In this document: positions 1 to 10,540 of the stretch, one piece after another
How positions within the stretch are numbered: position 1 is the stretch's first letter
How the letters are laid out: each line of letters opens with the position of its first letter
Assembly (NCBI GenBank): GCA_028571685.1
Contig: CM053158.1
Span: forward strand, 51,258,501 to 51,322,500
Direction: 5' to 3'
DNA: 64,000 bases
Origin: Heterohyrax brucei
Taxonomy: Eukaryota; Chordata; Mammalia; Hyracoidea; Procaviidae
Translations under genes and position numbers: made by a program
Notes under the pieces: model-generated
What the model was told of the DNA's origin: nothing
What the model saw: only the letters and a program-made list of their open reading frames with translations
The model's database searches: none

Positions 1-78
1 AGTGCACGTATCCTGGAAAATGCTGGCTGGGTGGTGGGGTCTCCCCTTGACTTAGAGAAGAGGAGGAGAGAGGAAGGA

Positions 79-328
79 AGTAGCATTTATTAAATGACTA
101 TCACATGCTAGGAGTCCCTGGATGCTGTACACAGTGAACCACTCTCACTGCTAACCGAGAAGTTGGAGGTTTGCATCCTCCCAGAGGTGTCTCAGAATAA
201 AGGACTGGCAATCTGCTTCCACAAAATATGCCATCGAAAACCCTACGGGGCACAGTTCTGCTCTGACATAGATGGGACCACCATGAGTCAGAATGGACTT
301 CAGGGCAACTATGTAGTTGGTTATAGTT
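79..328 (+). mobile_element. AfroSINE (long subtype) next to a MIR scrap
   Basis: The SINE body runs from about 111 (ggagtccctgg) to 328 on the plus strand. It carries the extra segment 'cagaataaaggactggcaatctgcttc' region typical of the longer AfroSINE subtype and ends at 'atgagtcagaatgg'. The 30 bases before it (tagcatttatt...) resemble one end of a MIR on the minus strand, so the SINE probably landed in a MIR. Confidence 0.75.
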
Positions 329-1267
329 ACCAAGTACCAAGTCCTCTCAAGTGTACGAGGTAGGTGATCTTCTTAGTTCAGTTTCTACCCAAAAGCAGAC
401 CTGCAAAGGAGGACTTGGCTGCAGGGAGTTTATTCAGGCAGTGACACTGTTATCTTCAAGGGTCTTTGTCAGACCTGGGAGAAAGAATTACTCGGAGAAA
501 CCTGGCTGGCCCAGGAGAGAAGTCTTTTTTGGAAAGTGAAAGTACTGGGGCAGCAGCAGAGTGTATAGCACTTCCGTGGGCTGAGCCACGGAGCAAGTTC
601 AAGGTTGGGTTTTCACAGCCTGTCTCAGCCCCAGTCCACTCTGTGGACAACAAATCAGAGATGGGAATCTGAAGTATTTCCTTTTGTGGCAGGGGGTTGC
701 TTGTCTTTTGTTTGAACATATATGCAGATTTCAAGATGGTTCCTGCCAAGGCGAGCTTCTGGGACTGGTAGCGGGACTTATTATGGGGTGTTGTATATGT
801 GCTGTTTCTTGCGCCTTTGGTTCAGTTCCCCAGTCCTGATTGTGGTTCTCTGGGGCCTCTGTTGGAAGACAAGTAAGGATCAAAGTGAGACTCTGTGCGT
901 GTCCCTGGAATTGGTTTCATCTGGTTCCTTCTGAAAAACAACTCTGAGGAAGTTTACACAATTGTTTGGGGACTTATTTCGGTGTCTCACGGTGTAGTTA
1001 ATATTGCTTGTTGATAGTTTCCATTCACACTACTTGCAGAGGCCCTCAGGCTCCCTGTCTTACTCCCAACTGTTGACTTAAAAGAGGTGCTACATTTTTC
1101 ATAGAATTTCCATTGTATGTTTCCCCACAGACTATTCTGCCTGCCCCAGTACCAGGAAGGGAAGAAAGGAAGTGGTGTGCTGGGAAATGTTTAAAAACTG
1201 GCTCTCTAGTAACAACCACCTGGTTTTTCACTAGCTGATTCCCGTGGTATAAATACCCTATCATGAA
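329..1267. other. No recognised gene or repeat
   Basis: About 0.9 kb with short open frames only. I recognise neither an exon nor a named repeat. Bases 380-670 look like a degraded LTR-type sequence, but I cannot assign it. Confidence 0.4.
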
Positions 1268-1380
1268 GAATCCTTGGTGATGCAACAGTTAAGTGCTCCA
1301 TAGGGGGACCCCTAAGGGACAATTCTAACCTGTCACATGGAGTCATCTTGAGTCAGAACCAACGGAACAGCATTTAACAG
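1268..1380 (+). mobile_element. AfroSINE, partial
   Basis: 'cttggtgatgcaacagttaa' followed by 'ctgtcacatggagtcatctt' and 'gagtcagaacc' gives the head and tail of the SINE. The middle is shortened. Confidence 0.6.
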
Positions 1381-1662
1381 CATCCTAACATCACTGAACA
1401 GATAGTTGGGAAGAAATGTGCACAATTGACTCCCAAACCAGTACCAGCTGGCTCCAGCAAGTCAAGTGTGTTGTCATAATTAGGTCACTGCTGTGGGCAA
1501 GTGGAACTCAATCTCATTGGCCCCCTGTGTGAAACAGTATGGACTGTAGTGCCTCCGAGTCTGCCAACGGAGCAGCCAGGACACTGACCCACCGACTCCA
1601 TCCTCCACTGTTGGAGAGCTGCCGCTGGGGCACTGACCCTGTCCCACCTCAGGGCGGGCAGA

Positions 1663-1780
1663 TACCCAACAGGTTGGCGGTTTAAATCGGCCAGCCACTC
1701 CTTAGAACTCTTGTGGAACAGTTCTACTCTGTCACACAGGGTCACTGTGAGTCAGGATTGATGGCAATGAGGGTTTGTGG
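1663..1780 (+). mobile_element. AfroSINE, 5'-truncated
   Basis: Starts inside the tRNA-like part (aggttggcggtttaaat), continues through 'cagttctactctgtc' and ends with 'gagtcaggattgatggcaa' plus a T/G-rich tail. Confidence 0.75.
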
Positions 1781-1807
1781 TGGTTGTTGCTGCTTACCTT
1801 CTGGTTA

Positions 1808-1935
1808 AGGAGCTCTGTGACACCACCGTTAAGTGCTTACCTGCTCACCTAAAGTCCAGCAGTTTGAACCCACCAGCTTCTCTCTGGGAGGAAAATATGA
1901 CAGTTGAGTTTTGTCGAGATTTACAGCCTTGGATC
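1808..1935 (+). mobile_element. AfroSINE, 5' half
   Basis: Begins 'ggagctctgtgacacc', includes the B-box-like 'agtttgaaccc' and stops after 'cagccttggatc'. The 3' tail is missing, which is unusual for a retroposed copy and suggests later deletion or replacement by the neighbouring element. Confidence 0.65.
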
Positions 1936-2039
1936 CCCCTTCGGTGAGTGGCATCTGGCATATGGAAAGCCAGCAAGCAGCAATCTAAGTAGCATCAGTT
2001 ACTCACAACCCACCTGGAGCAGAGGGGAGTGACAGACAT

Positions 2040-2630
2040 CAATGACAGGAGGAAAATATGAGCCGAAGACACAGAAAGGGCTACATAACCCAGGCATTAC
2101 ATCAGCATGAGACTAGAAGAACCAGATGATGCCTGGCCACCACCAATGACTGTCCTGATATAGCACGAATAAAATGTGTGAACAGAATTCAAACTCAGTT
2201 AAAAAGACTTGGTGGTCTATCAGACTTGGTGGTCTGGTAGACTAGGGGTTCTCTGGGAGACATAGCTCCCTGACTCTCTGTTAACCCAGAACCAAAACCA
2301 TTCCCAAAGCCAGCTCTTCAGACAAGGATTGCACTAGACCGTGACACAGAAAATGATACTGGTGAAGAATGTGCTTTTTGGGTTGATACGTGAAGCTAAC
2401 CAGACAGCTCCTGTCCAGAGGTGAGACGAGAGGGTGGAGGGGGACAGCAGCTGATTGAATGGATATGGGGAAATTACAGAGTGTCACAGAGGCATGTGTT
2501 GTCACAGGGTGGGGAGAACAGTTTATGTCATAGCAGTCTGTGTGTAAGTTTTTATATGACAGATTGACTTGAATAGCAAACTTTCACTTGAAGCATAATA
2601 TATTAAAGAATATTTACCAAAAAAAAAAAG
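2040..2630 (+). mobile_element. LINE (L1-like) 3' end with poly(A)
   Basis: About 0.6 kb of non-coding sequence ends in 'catatatattaaagaa'-like A/T-rich sequence and an 11-base poly(A) at 2619-2629, as expected for the 3' UTR of a poly(A)-tailed LINE. A related terminal motif (tatgagaaattgacttg, then A-rich) recurs at 31066-31142, so it is an interspersed family. Assignment to L1 is inference; no ORF2 is visible here. Confidence 0.45.
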
Positions 2631-2640
2631 GACTCACAGT

Positions 2641-2725
2641 CTTGGAAACCCTATAGGGCAGTTCTACTCTGTCCTGTGGGGTCACTACGAGTTGGAAGCT
2701 ACTTAACAGCAATGAGTTTGGTTCA
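2641..2725 (+). mobile_element. AfroSINE 3' half
   Basis: 'cttggaaaccctatagggca' through 'ttaacagcaatgagtttgg'. The tRNA-like half is absent. It abuts the poly(A) of the element before it. Confidence 0.75.
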
Positions 2726-3415
2726 GGATCTTCTGCTACTGGGCCCTTGAGGGAGCTTCTGTGAGGCCAAAACTCAGCCTCAAGCAGAGATGAGAAACAC
2801 AGGTACTGGAGGTGGGAAGTTGTCAGTATGCTGGGAAAACACCTTCACCTGCAGCTACAGATGAATGAATACAGGTGGGCCTAGGGGAAGAAAAGGAGCT
2901 AGAGGTTAAAAAAATCAAATTTTTACCTTGGAGCCAAAGCAGCTTTCTTTCATCTTTTTGTTGCAATCTAGAAGGTCGAGTGCTAGGCAGCTTTCTCTGT
3001 CAGTTGTGGTTATGCTTACTGGGAGCCAGCCAGGGAGGTGTCTGAAACTTTTCCTGATCTTCCATTTACAAAAGTCAGTACTTCCACAGCGTATCTACTG
3101 CGCAGTCTCTGGAAACTTCTGAGTTGTCTAGAGAACTGGGGTGGGGGCACCACAGGAGTCTCCTCTGCGGCTCTTCGTCCCCTCCAGCTCCAGCATCTCT
3201 GAGGACCGAGGTGTCTGTGGGTTCTAGAAGACACATCTACTTCCTTTCCAAGTTTATTGTATCTTTATGCTCAAATCAAGGCAGTCTTTCAATTTTAACT
3301 TGTAACATTACACTTTGCTCAGAGTTTCTGGCATGCAGATATGGGTCCCTTCCCTGGTATAAAAATGTGATAAAAGTATTATTTTCTTCAGAGAAATCTG
3401 CCATGCTGCCCAAGT
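2726..3415. other. No recognised gene or repeat
   Basis: About 690 bases of ordinary-composition DNA. I see no exon-like frame, tandem repeat or named transposon. Confidence 0.4.
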
Positions 3416-3760
3416 ATCTTAGTTTTCAAGTACTGCTATGACAGTAATATCAAAAGTGGGTGGTGTATAACAACAACAACAAAAAAACTCAAGTCCACCT
3501 GGTGGATTTGAACTGTCTGTTCTTTGGTTAGCAGCTGTAGCGCATGACCACCATACCACCAGGATTTCCCAGTGGCTTGTAGGAACAGAAATCTGTTTTG
3601 TTTTTTTTTTTTTTTCCATACTTCTGGATGCTAAAAGTCCAAATCAGAGTCTTGACTGTGTCAGTTCTTTCCTTGTGGGTATTTCCAGGTGTTCCTTTGT
3701 TCCTTGACTTGTAGACAGGACCTCTGCCCTCCCTCCATGCCCTGTGTCTACTCTATTCTT
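3416..3760 (-). mobile_element. MLT1-type LTR (ERVL-MaLR), split by a SINE
   Basis: Minus-strand LTR: 'ttagttttcaagtactgcta' and 'gtgggtggtgtataaca' at 3419-3475 match the reverse complement of MLT1 LTR ends. After the SINE the match resumes with 'cttctggatgctaaaagtcc' and 'ccttgacttgtagac'. An old solo LTR with no coding part. Confidence 0.6.
3485..3572 (-). mobile_element. AfroSINE 5' half inside an MLT1 LTR
   Basis: Reverse complement of the SINE head: 'ggtggatttgaactg' and 'ggttagcagctgtagc' to 'ccaccaggatttcc'. Only the tRNA-like half remains. It sits in an MLT1-type LTR, so it is younger than that LTR. Confidence 0.75.
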
Positions 3761-4372
3761 TTAATAACCCCGAAGTGACTAAGATCCACCCTGCACTGGT
3801 AGGGCCTCGTTAACATGACAAAGAAAACAAAATTTCTGTATAGGATTACCCCACATATACAATGCTTAGGATTCCAAAACACAAATACATACACACATAT
3901 TTTGTGGGGTGTGAGGAGGTAAGGGGGTAAAATCCAATCCATACACCAAGAAGGGCCTCTTTTTCTTGAGATGCTTTCTATGGAATGTGGGCTACAATAT
4001 TTCCCAAGAAAAACAGAAACAATGCTTAAATGATGCTGCTTTATTAGGGGATGCAAGCCTGGGTCCCAAGAGTGAGGGAAGAAAGAGACGAGGCAGAGAA
4101 GGAAGGAAGCAACACCAGGTGGTGTGCTCCTGAGCCGTCCCGCAGTAAACACAAAGGAGGCACAGGGAGAGCTCAGCGTTTCCTCCAGGGGATGCTGAGG
4201 CCACTGCAAGGGTTTGGGCATGGGGTCTGACATACAGTTGTAGGCCCCTTCTCTGACACAATAATGGGAAGAAACTTGTGTTTCCTTCACAGCAGAAAAT
4301 GGCCTTCCATCAAAGAACTATCAGTTGTTATTGGAGGATGTTTTACACTCAGATGTCTAAAGAACAAAACTC
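3761..4372. other. Unassigned sequence, possible old LTR
   Basis: The longest open frame here (minus strand, 180 codons, 3748-4290) has no domain or motif I recognise and runs on from the MLT1 LTR, so I treat it as chance. The sequence may be a continuation of an LTR, but I cannot support a family. Confidence 0.35.
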
Positions 4373-4660
4373 AAAATAGCAGAATTCTTGCCATCCCTGC
4401 AGGAGACCCGGGCTCAATTTCTGGCCACGGTACCACACGTGCAGCCACCCACCTGTCACTGGTGGCTGACATGTTGATATGACACTAACCAGGGTTCAGG
4501 AAAGCTTTCGGACTAAGACAGACCAGCAAAGAAACCTAGCTAGCTGCTTCTGAAATATCAGCCAATGAAACCACTATGGATTCCATGGATTCATCAGAAA
4601 CCAGGCACAGGAATGGCACAGAACTCGACAGCGATTTGTTGCGTCACATCGGGGCTTTTG
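4373..4660 (+). mobile_element. tRNA-Gly-headed SINE with RTE-derived body
   Basis: The first ~50 bases (cagaattcttgcc...caggagacccgggctc, aatttctggcca) closely resemble the body of a tRNA-Gly gene, including its B-box region. The next part (ggctgacatgttgatatgac, actaagacagacc, atcagccaatgaaa) matches the 5' region of the short RTE-derived elements at 25.6 and 50.9 kb. It ends in 'ggcacagaactcgacagcg', like their 3' half. I read it as a chimeric SINE. The B box is mutated, so it is a dead copy, not a tRNA gene. Confidence 0.65.
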
Positions 4661-5554
4661 GAGAGTCAGGGGTAGACTGATGGCAGTTGACAAGAACACA
4701 AACTAGATCTCACACAACTTGAACCTATAAGAATATTCAAAGAACAGTATATGTTCACCAAATTACTTGTTCGAGGACTGAAATCTGGGTTCTTGTCTAA
4801 TGAGAATGAAATGTGGATTGGAGCTGAATTGCGCAGGGTGACACAGCTCAGTGGGAGACAAGGCAGCCAAGTACTTAAAGAGAATTTAAGGAGAGAAGAC
4901 AGAGACGCTGATAGAGAAATTCTAGGCAACTCTGTGCTTTAAGTTTTCTTCCACGTTTTCCTAGAAATCTTCATCAGTTCACACTACGTCTGAATATGCT
5001 GCAAAATCAGATTGATTTGGGGATAGGGGCACCGGTCAGAGTGGTAGTTCAGCCTCAAAGCGGGCACGGGGCAAACACAGAGATTGCCATTGAGCTGCTT
5101 GCTTTAACTTGAGTTTCCCTTGGGGAGGCAGCTTTTCTCCTGAATCAGTTGAATTTTTTCTACTATTTTAAGCAACCGAAATGGACTCTGACTTACTTCA
5201 GTGGAAAGGAACTTTGGAAAGATATCAGAGACTGGAGGATAAGGCTTAGAAAATCGGAGGGCACTAAGGCAGTTCTGATAGGTCAGTTAACAAGAAGACC
5301 CACAATGCATTTTATCAGAAAGTGTTGCTCTGGGATGCTACAACTGGCACCCCCGTAAATGAATCAGCTGCCCTGGGACTTTGCTCCACTCCCTGAAGGC
5401 TTCTTATGCAATTAGCTCGGCCCAGTCAGACAGGTACACATCCTGCTCCCCAGGGGAAGGCAAGGAACTGTGGGGAGAGGCTAGGGACCACGTCCCAACC
5501 AACACTGCACAGGAGCAAGCCACCTGCTTACAACTGCGTTTAGAGAGGCAAGAC
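4661..5554. other. No recognised gene or repeat
   Basis: About 0.9 kb without a supportable exon. Short frames at 5149-5358 and 5381-5569 have no recognisable similarity. Confidence 0.4.
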
Positions 5555-5750
5555 AACGCAGTGGTTTAAAGCATATGCTCTGAGGTCAGGTGGCCTGAGT
5601 TTCAATCTGAACCCTTCCATTTTCTTGATAAGGGTACTTAAAAAAGTTGCCTATACTCTCTGTTTCTCAGGTTCCTGCTTATGAAATGGCACAAAAAATT
5701 AATCCTTCCAGCAATGTATCATTATGAATATGTAATGAGTCCGTTCTCAG
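5555..5750 (+). mobile_element. MIR SINE
   Basis: 'gcagtggtttaaagcatatg', 'gtggcctgagtttcaatc', 'agttgcctatactctctg' and 'tcaggttcctgcttatgaaa' follow the MIR order (tRNA-like head, core, 'cctcagtttcctcatctgtaaaa'). Confidence 0.7.
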
Positions 5751-5754
5751 AACA

Positions 5755-6162
5755 TTGTTAGGGCTCAGAATTGTTGCAGAAGTGTTTTGGTTTCTTGTAG
5801 CTAATATAACAAACTCACATGAACTGGGTGGCTTAAGACAACAGGAATATTTTCTCTTACAGTTCTGGAAGCCAGAAGCTCTAACTCAAAGTGTCAGCAG
5901 GGCTGGACTCCTTCTCCAGGCTTTAAGGATGAACACCTCCTTGTTTCTTCCAGCTTTTGGTAGCCCCAGGCATTCCCTGACTTATGACTGCTTAACTCCA
6001 ATGTCTGTCCCCTGTCTTCATGTGTGGCCTTCTCCATTTATGCCTCTTATAAGGAAACTTGCCATTTTATTTAGGGCCTATTCAATAATTCAGGACAATC
6101 TCATCTGAAGATCCCTAAGTTATATCTGCCAATACCCTATTTCCAAATGAGGTGATTGTTAT
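5755..6162 (-). mobile_element. MLT1-type LTR (ERVL-MaLR)
   Basis: Near full-length reverse-strand LTR: 'gggtggcttaagacaacagg', 'cagttctggaagccagaag', 'gtgtcagcagggctgg', 'cttataaggaaacttgc' and 'ccctatttccaaatgaggt' appear in the order of the reverse-complemented MLT1 LTR. The 117-codon frame over it is incidental. Confidence 0.75.
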
Positions 6163-6183
6163 GAATTAGATTGTGTCTCCCCA

Positions 6184-6296
6184 AGGTCAGCAGTTCAAAT
6201 CCACCAGGCGCTCCTTGAATACTCTGGGGGTCAGTTCTACTCTGGCCCCTAGGGTCGCCATGAGTCAGATCCGACTCGAGAGCACTTGGCTTGGCT
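6184..6296 (+). mobile_element. AfroSINE, 5'-truncated
   Basis: 'aggtcagcagttcaaatcc' through 'cagttctactctggcc' to 'gccatgagtcagatccgact'. Directly inside the LTR that begins at 6163. Confidence 0.85.
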
Positions 6297-6344
6297 GGCT
6301 CAAAAAAAGGGGGCGGAGGGGGAATAGCCCTAAGCCCTGTACCT

Positions 6345-6502
6345 GGAGCCCTGGTGGCACAGCGGTTAAGAGCCCAGCGGCTAAGAAATGGTGAGCAGTG
6401 TGAATCCACCAGCTGTTTCGGGGACATCCTATAGGGCGTTTCTAGTTGTCCTGAGAATTGCCATGAGTTGGAACCAACCCATGGCAACAGCTTTGGTTTT
6501 CA
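6345..6502 (+). mobile_element. AfroSINE, full length
   Basis: Canonical head 'ggagccctggtggcacagcg', body, and tail 'ccatgagttggaaccaaccc' with 'ggcaacagctttgg'. Adjacent to the previous SINE and in the same orientation, within an LTR. Confidence 0.9.
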
Positions 6503-6995
6503 TTTCATTCTGTTTCTAACCCTGTTCCTATAAATGTGGTTGTGTTTGGAAATAGAGGCTTTCTTTTGTGTTGTTAATGTTAGTAGGTTGTGTCCTAAAC
6601 CTAACCACTTACAAGTGGTGTCTTATAAAGGGAGCCAAATAGACACAGAGACACGCAGGGAGGAGACACACCATGTGAAGACCATTCTACAAGCAAAGAA
6701 ACAGCAAGAGCTGCTGTCAGACACCGGGAGCCAGGACAGAGGCCCACAGTAGGGCTGATGTAGCCAAGATCCTGATTTGGATATTTTGCTCCGAGAGCCA
6801 GGGGCTACCTGATGGCAGCTAACAACAACAATAAATTTAATGTACTACTGTTGGTATTAGTATCAAGTAATGTTAACCATTTTCTCTTTTTCCCAAAATT
6901 GTGCTTGTTGAATTTACTGCTTCTTTTTTTGGCACACAGGCTCACAATTGGCATCCTTCAGGTTTTAATTTTGGTCCCCTTCACTTCCCCTGAAG

Positions 6996-7212
6996 AGTGC
7001 CAGGTGGTGCAAACGGTTCAGCCCTCAGCTGCTAACTGGAAGGCTGGTACTTCAAATCTGTCCAGAGATACCTTGAAAGAAAGGCCTGGTGATCTTCTTC
7101 CAGAAGGTCACAGCCTTAAAAACCCCACGAAGTGTAACTGTACTCTGAAACACGTGTGGTCGCCATGAGTTGGAACTGACTCGAGACTACCCCTGTTTTT
7201 TTGTTTTGTTTT
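6996..7212 (+). mobile_element. AfroSINE, long subtype
   Basis: 'gccaggtggtgcaaacggtt' head, the extra block 'aaggcctggtgatcttcttc', then 'cgccatgagttggaactgac' and a T/G-rich tail. Confidence 0.85.
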
Positions 7213-8640
7213 TATCTCCTCCAAGTGTGTAGTGAACCGTACATAAAGTATTAAGATGGATTAACGGTGGAGCACACAGCAGCCCAATACACTATCTGCA
7301 AAATCCAAATTGAGTGAGCTGAGACACCACAGGGACTGAGGAGAGCTGTTTGGATAATTGCTGATCATTCACAGGGATAAAATAAACCTTTGCAGGAGAC
7401 TTCATCCTTATACTAGATTATTATAATGCTTAAGCAAGATCTCTGACTTCAAAAGTGTCTTATAAATTTGGTGTGAGCGCCTGTATTAGTTTTAATATCA
7501 CCTTATTTTTCTGTTTTATGAATCATGTCAGGTTTTCCTCTGGAGCTTGAAAGAAATGTTTATGCATTAACAGAGAGAAAGTCATTAAACGACTCATCTG
7601 TCACACCGTGCAGGGACTCTCACCCCAGGTTTTGTTTTATGTGCTCATTTCTGTTTGGGACACCAAGATACTAATCCCGCAGCTGATCCTCAGCCCTGGC
7701 CCCTCTTGAAGCTCTCCTGAGGCTATTTCCAGAACATTCCTTATCAGAACACACATCATTTGCCTCTGTCTGAGGCAGCAGGTTTTGCATAGCCACACAT
7801 CAATCGTTCATTGATCGACCGAGTAGAAAAAGGAAAGGTTCCACAAAAATAAATTGTTCAACTCAATGGAGCTTATCCTTGCAAACAACACATTTAAAAT
7901 TTTTAATCATATTTGAAAGAAATGTATGTGGAAGGTATCCGCTCTGATCAGAAATAATTTGATTGTAAGGGACAAAAACCTTCTCAGACAAGCTTAAGTG
8001 AAATGGGAATTTATGGAGTGGATAGAGGGTTTCTTATGGGATAAAGTACAAAAAAATGGCTCAGGTTTCCCAAGGGACAGACAAATCATCATATAGTTTC
8101 TGATCCGACTTGTACTTGCAGGGACCATGGAGTCCCTGATCAATGATTCTTGATTAACAAATTATCATAAGCACAATTCGGAATTGTTAACCACCTGCTG
8201 GAAGGCAGGGACCTGGGTTCCATACCATTTCTGGTTCTTGCCACCACTGTAAAACTCAACATCTGTCAAGGGTTCTTAGGTAAGCGTGATGCAGCCACCC
8301 CTGCTTTTCCCATGAGCATTAGGAAGTAGATTAAGGCTTTTTTAATTGTGACAATGACTTGGAGAAAGGACACTGTGGATATGTGGTGAGTAGGCGTCAG
8401 TGGTGCTTAACGTTCTCCAGTGCGAGGCAACAGTTCCACACAATGAAGAATTGTCCCCCACATCACACTCATCCCTTCCCGACCCCAGCAAATGCTAATA
8501 GTGCTCTTGCTGAGAAACACAGAATCCCTCTAGATCTTAGTTTCACTTTTTCAAAGCTAGTGACCTTAAGTCTAGGGTCTACTAAGGTTTTTAAATTGTG
8601 TGGCATGACGGGGCATCAAGCTGGCAAACTAGTCACACAT
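7213..8640. other. Low-repeat stretch; weak tRNA-like trace near 8190
   Basis: About 1.4 kb with few recognised repeats. 7250-7920 has A/T-rich runs and looks like ordinary unique sequence. Around 8190-8230 'gaaggcagggacctgggttcc' is faintly tRNA-like and could be a decayed tRNA-headed SINE. No exon seen. Confidence 0.35.
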
Positions 8641-8649
8641 CTCTTCCAT

Positions 8650-9700
8650 TCCTTCTAAAACTAAAGCCTAGAAAAACAACTGAACAATGGAACAAAACGG
8701 ACATTTTAGGAGCCCCAAGATCAGGCACAAAGTTGTGAGATTGTTCGGGTAACAGGAAGGGGAATAGCTATCTTTGTCAGAAGTGAGCCATCAGCACAGC
8801 GGTCCGGCTTCTGCTTGTGGCACAGGTATGGGAGTCATCTTCGTCGACCAGGAGGCTAAGACTGGGGGCCAGGTGCCACACTGAGCAGCAGCACCTGAGC
8901 GGGCAGTGTCTTTCTCAACGGAAAAGCCGTGTTTACCACAGCCACGCCTAGAGAACACAGTGGCAGCTGGCAGCAGACTCTGACAGTGCCCTCCGCTGCC
9001 GCCCGTTTCTCTGAGCTACGTGATTCTGGAGAACTACCTGGACCAGAATGAGGACTGTACCTGTGCACCCTGATCTTTTCCCCGGGACTCAGGAAGGAAA
9101 CAAAGGGAAGGATAGAAGTCAACACCTCTGCTGAGCCAGGCAATCCCTGCCTCTTCAAAGCACTAGGTGAATTCCACAGGTCTCAGGATAAGTGCTGGGG
9201 ATAGCTTGGGGCTCAGTTCTTTGCAAGGTGCTGACTTCCCTCCCTGTCTTCAGCCTTTCCCACCTGTTTTCTCTGCCTTACACCTCAGGATAAATTCTGG
9301 TGCAATGCCTGAGCGTAAGTGGAGCAGTTTACTTGTGTGCCCTGAGCTACACTTCCAGACTCAGGGAAACAAAGGAAAGGGTAGATAACAAGTTTCATTG
9401 GCTTTTCAGAGCTACAGGTTGCTGCACTTATTGGAGTGTTGCAAGCTAAGTGCACATCAGCTTGTGTGACTCAAATTTTTGCTGCGTGCTACTCCACTTC
9501 CTGTACCCAGCCTTTTCCCTTTCCCTTCTCTAGATCTAAAGTTTAGAGCTCTAGGTGGGGTGGAAGTGGGGCATTTTATGTGTGTACCCTGCGATTTTCT
9601 CCCAGACCTGGGGAGGAAAACAAAGGGAGGGCTGGAAGAAGAGTTTCCCTGAGCCAGCAACCCTTGCTATATCTCTTAGTGCAGTCTTCACCCCATCCGG
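8650..9700. repeat. Block with three diverged ~250-base tandem units
   Basis: Three segments share one order of words: 9048-9153 (tgtgcaccctgatcttttcc, ggaaacaaagggaaggatag), 9305-9425 (tgtgccctgagctac, ggaaacaaaggaaagggtag) and 9550-9670 (tgtgtaccctgcgattttct, aaaacaaagggagggctgg). Spacing is about 240-270 bases. Repeated units of this sort occur in some LINE 5' UTRs and endogenous retroviral regions. The upstream part (8650-9045) is non-tandem but looks like the same element. Family unassigned. Confidence 0.55.
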
Positions 9701-9822
9701 CAGGTGACAGAGATTCACAATTATTAACACTCCAATAACCTGTCTAGCTCAAATGACTAGATGACTCAGAAAGTCAAAACCAAACTAACATCTATATAAA
9801 TTGTGTGGCATAATGGTAACTC

Positions 9823-9953
9823 TCCATGACCAGTCTATCAGTTTGTCATATGGTGGTGGCTTGCATATTGCTGTGATGCCAGATGACATCAGTATCTCAT
9901 GTACTGGCAGGGGCACCCATCAGAGACAGGTTTCAGTGGCATTTTCAGATTAA
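9823..9953 (+). mobile_element. Short RTE-derived element, 5' part (split)
   Basis: 'ccatgaccagtctatcagtt', 'ggtggcttgcatattgctgt' and 'actggcaggggcacccatc' match the 5' region seen also at 25.58, 50.93 and (minus strand) 18.33 kb. The element stops at 'ttcagatta' and resumes at 10541. Confidence 0.75.
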
Positions 9954-10540
9954 TATGTTGTTGTTATTAAGTACCATTGAGTTGTTGCCAACTCATAGGG
10001 ACCCCAGGTACAACATTACAAAACACTGCCCACTCTTGCGCATGCCCACAATTGTCTTCATGTTTAAGCCCATCGTTGTAACCACTGTGTCAGTCCATCT
10101 TGTTGAAGGTCTTCCTCTTTTTTTCATTGATGCTTTGCTTTACCAAGCGTGATGTCCTTCTCTAGGGATTGCTCCCCCTTGACAACATGTCCAAAGTATG
10201 TAAGACATAGTCCTTCCATCCTTGCTTCCAAGGAGCACTCTGGTTGCCTTCTTTCAAGACAGATCTGTTCATTCTTTTGGCAGTCTGTAGTATATCTAAC
10301 ATTCTTCTCTAATACCACAATTCAAAGGCATCAAGTCTTTTGTCTTCCTTGTTCATTGTCCAGCTTTTGCATGCATATGATGTGATTGAAAATACCATGG
10401 CTTGGGTCAGGTGCACCTTAGTCTTCAAGGGGACATCTTTGCTTTTCAACACTTTAAAGAGGTCTTTTGCAGCAGATCTTTCCAGTAAAATGTGTCTTTT
10501 GATTTCTTAACTGCTGCTTCTGGGGATGTCGATTGCGGAT
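9954..10540 (-). mobile_element. RTE-clade LINE, 3' end
   Basis: Reverse-strand 3' end of an RTE LINE: the end of the reverse transcriptase region plus 3' UTR, broken by stops and indels. It begins at the LINE's 3' terminus (ttgttgttattaagtacc), passes 'ccaagcgtgatgtccttctc' and 'gacaacatgtccaaagta', and ends at 'gattgcggatcc'. Inserted in reverse into a short RTE-derived element. Confidence 0.85.

Larger units (their letters stand above)
6163..6790 (+). mobile_element. MaLR-like LTR interrupted by two SINEs
   Basis: Starts with 'gttatgaattagattgtgtc' (LTR 5' end) at about 6163, is broken at 6184, and resumes at 6510 with 'ccctgttcctataaatgtgg' and 'ggtgtcttataaagggagcc'. The 3' polyadenylation part is lost or degraded. 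A relative lies at 22440-22780. Confidence 0.6.

Noticed and set aside
3748..4290. 180-codon reverse open frame
   Set aside because: No domain, codon pattern or splice context. It overlaps an LTR on its right-hand strand end and a second overlapping frame on the same strand.
4373..4425. Possible functional tRNA-Gly gene
   Set aside because: The internal promoter and stem bases are mutated, and the sequence continues into RTE-derived DNA, so it is a SINE head.
7801..7830. Small inverted words 'atcaatcgttcattgat'
   Set aside because: Short imperfect palindrome of a size expected by chance in 64 kb.
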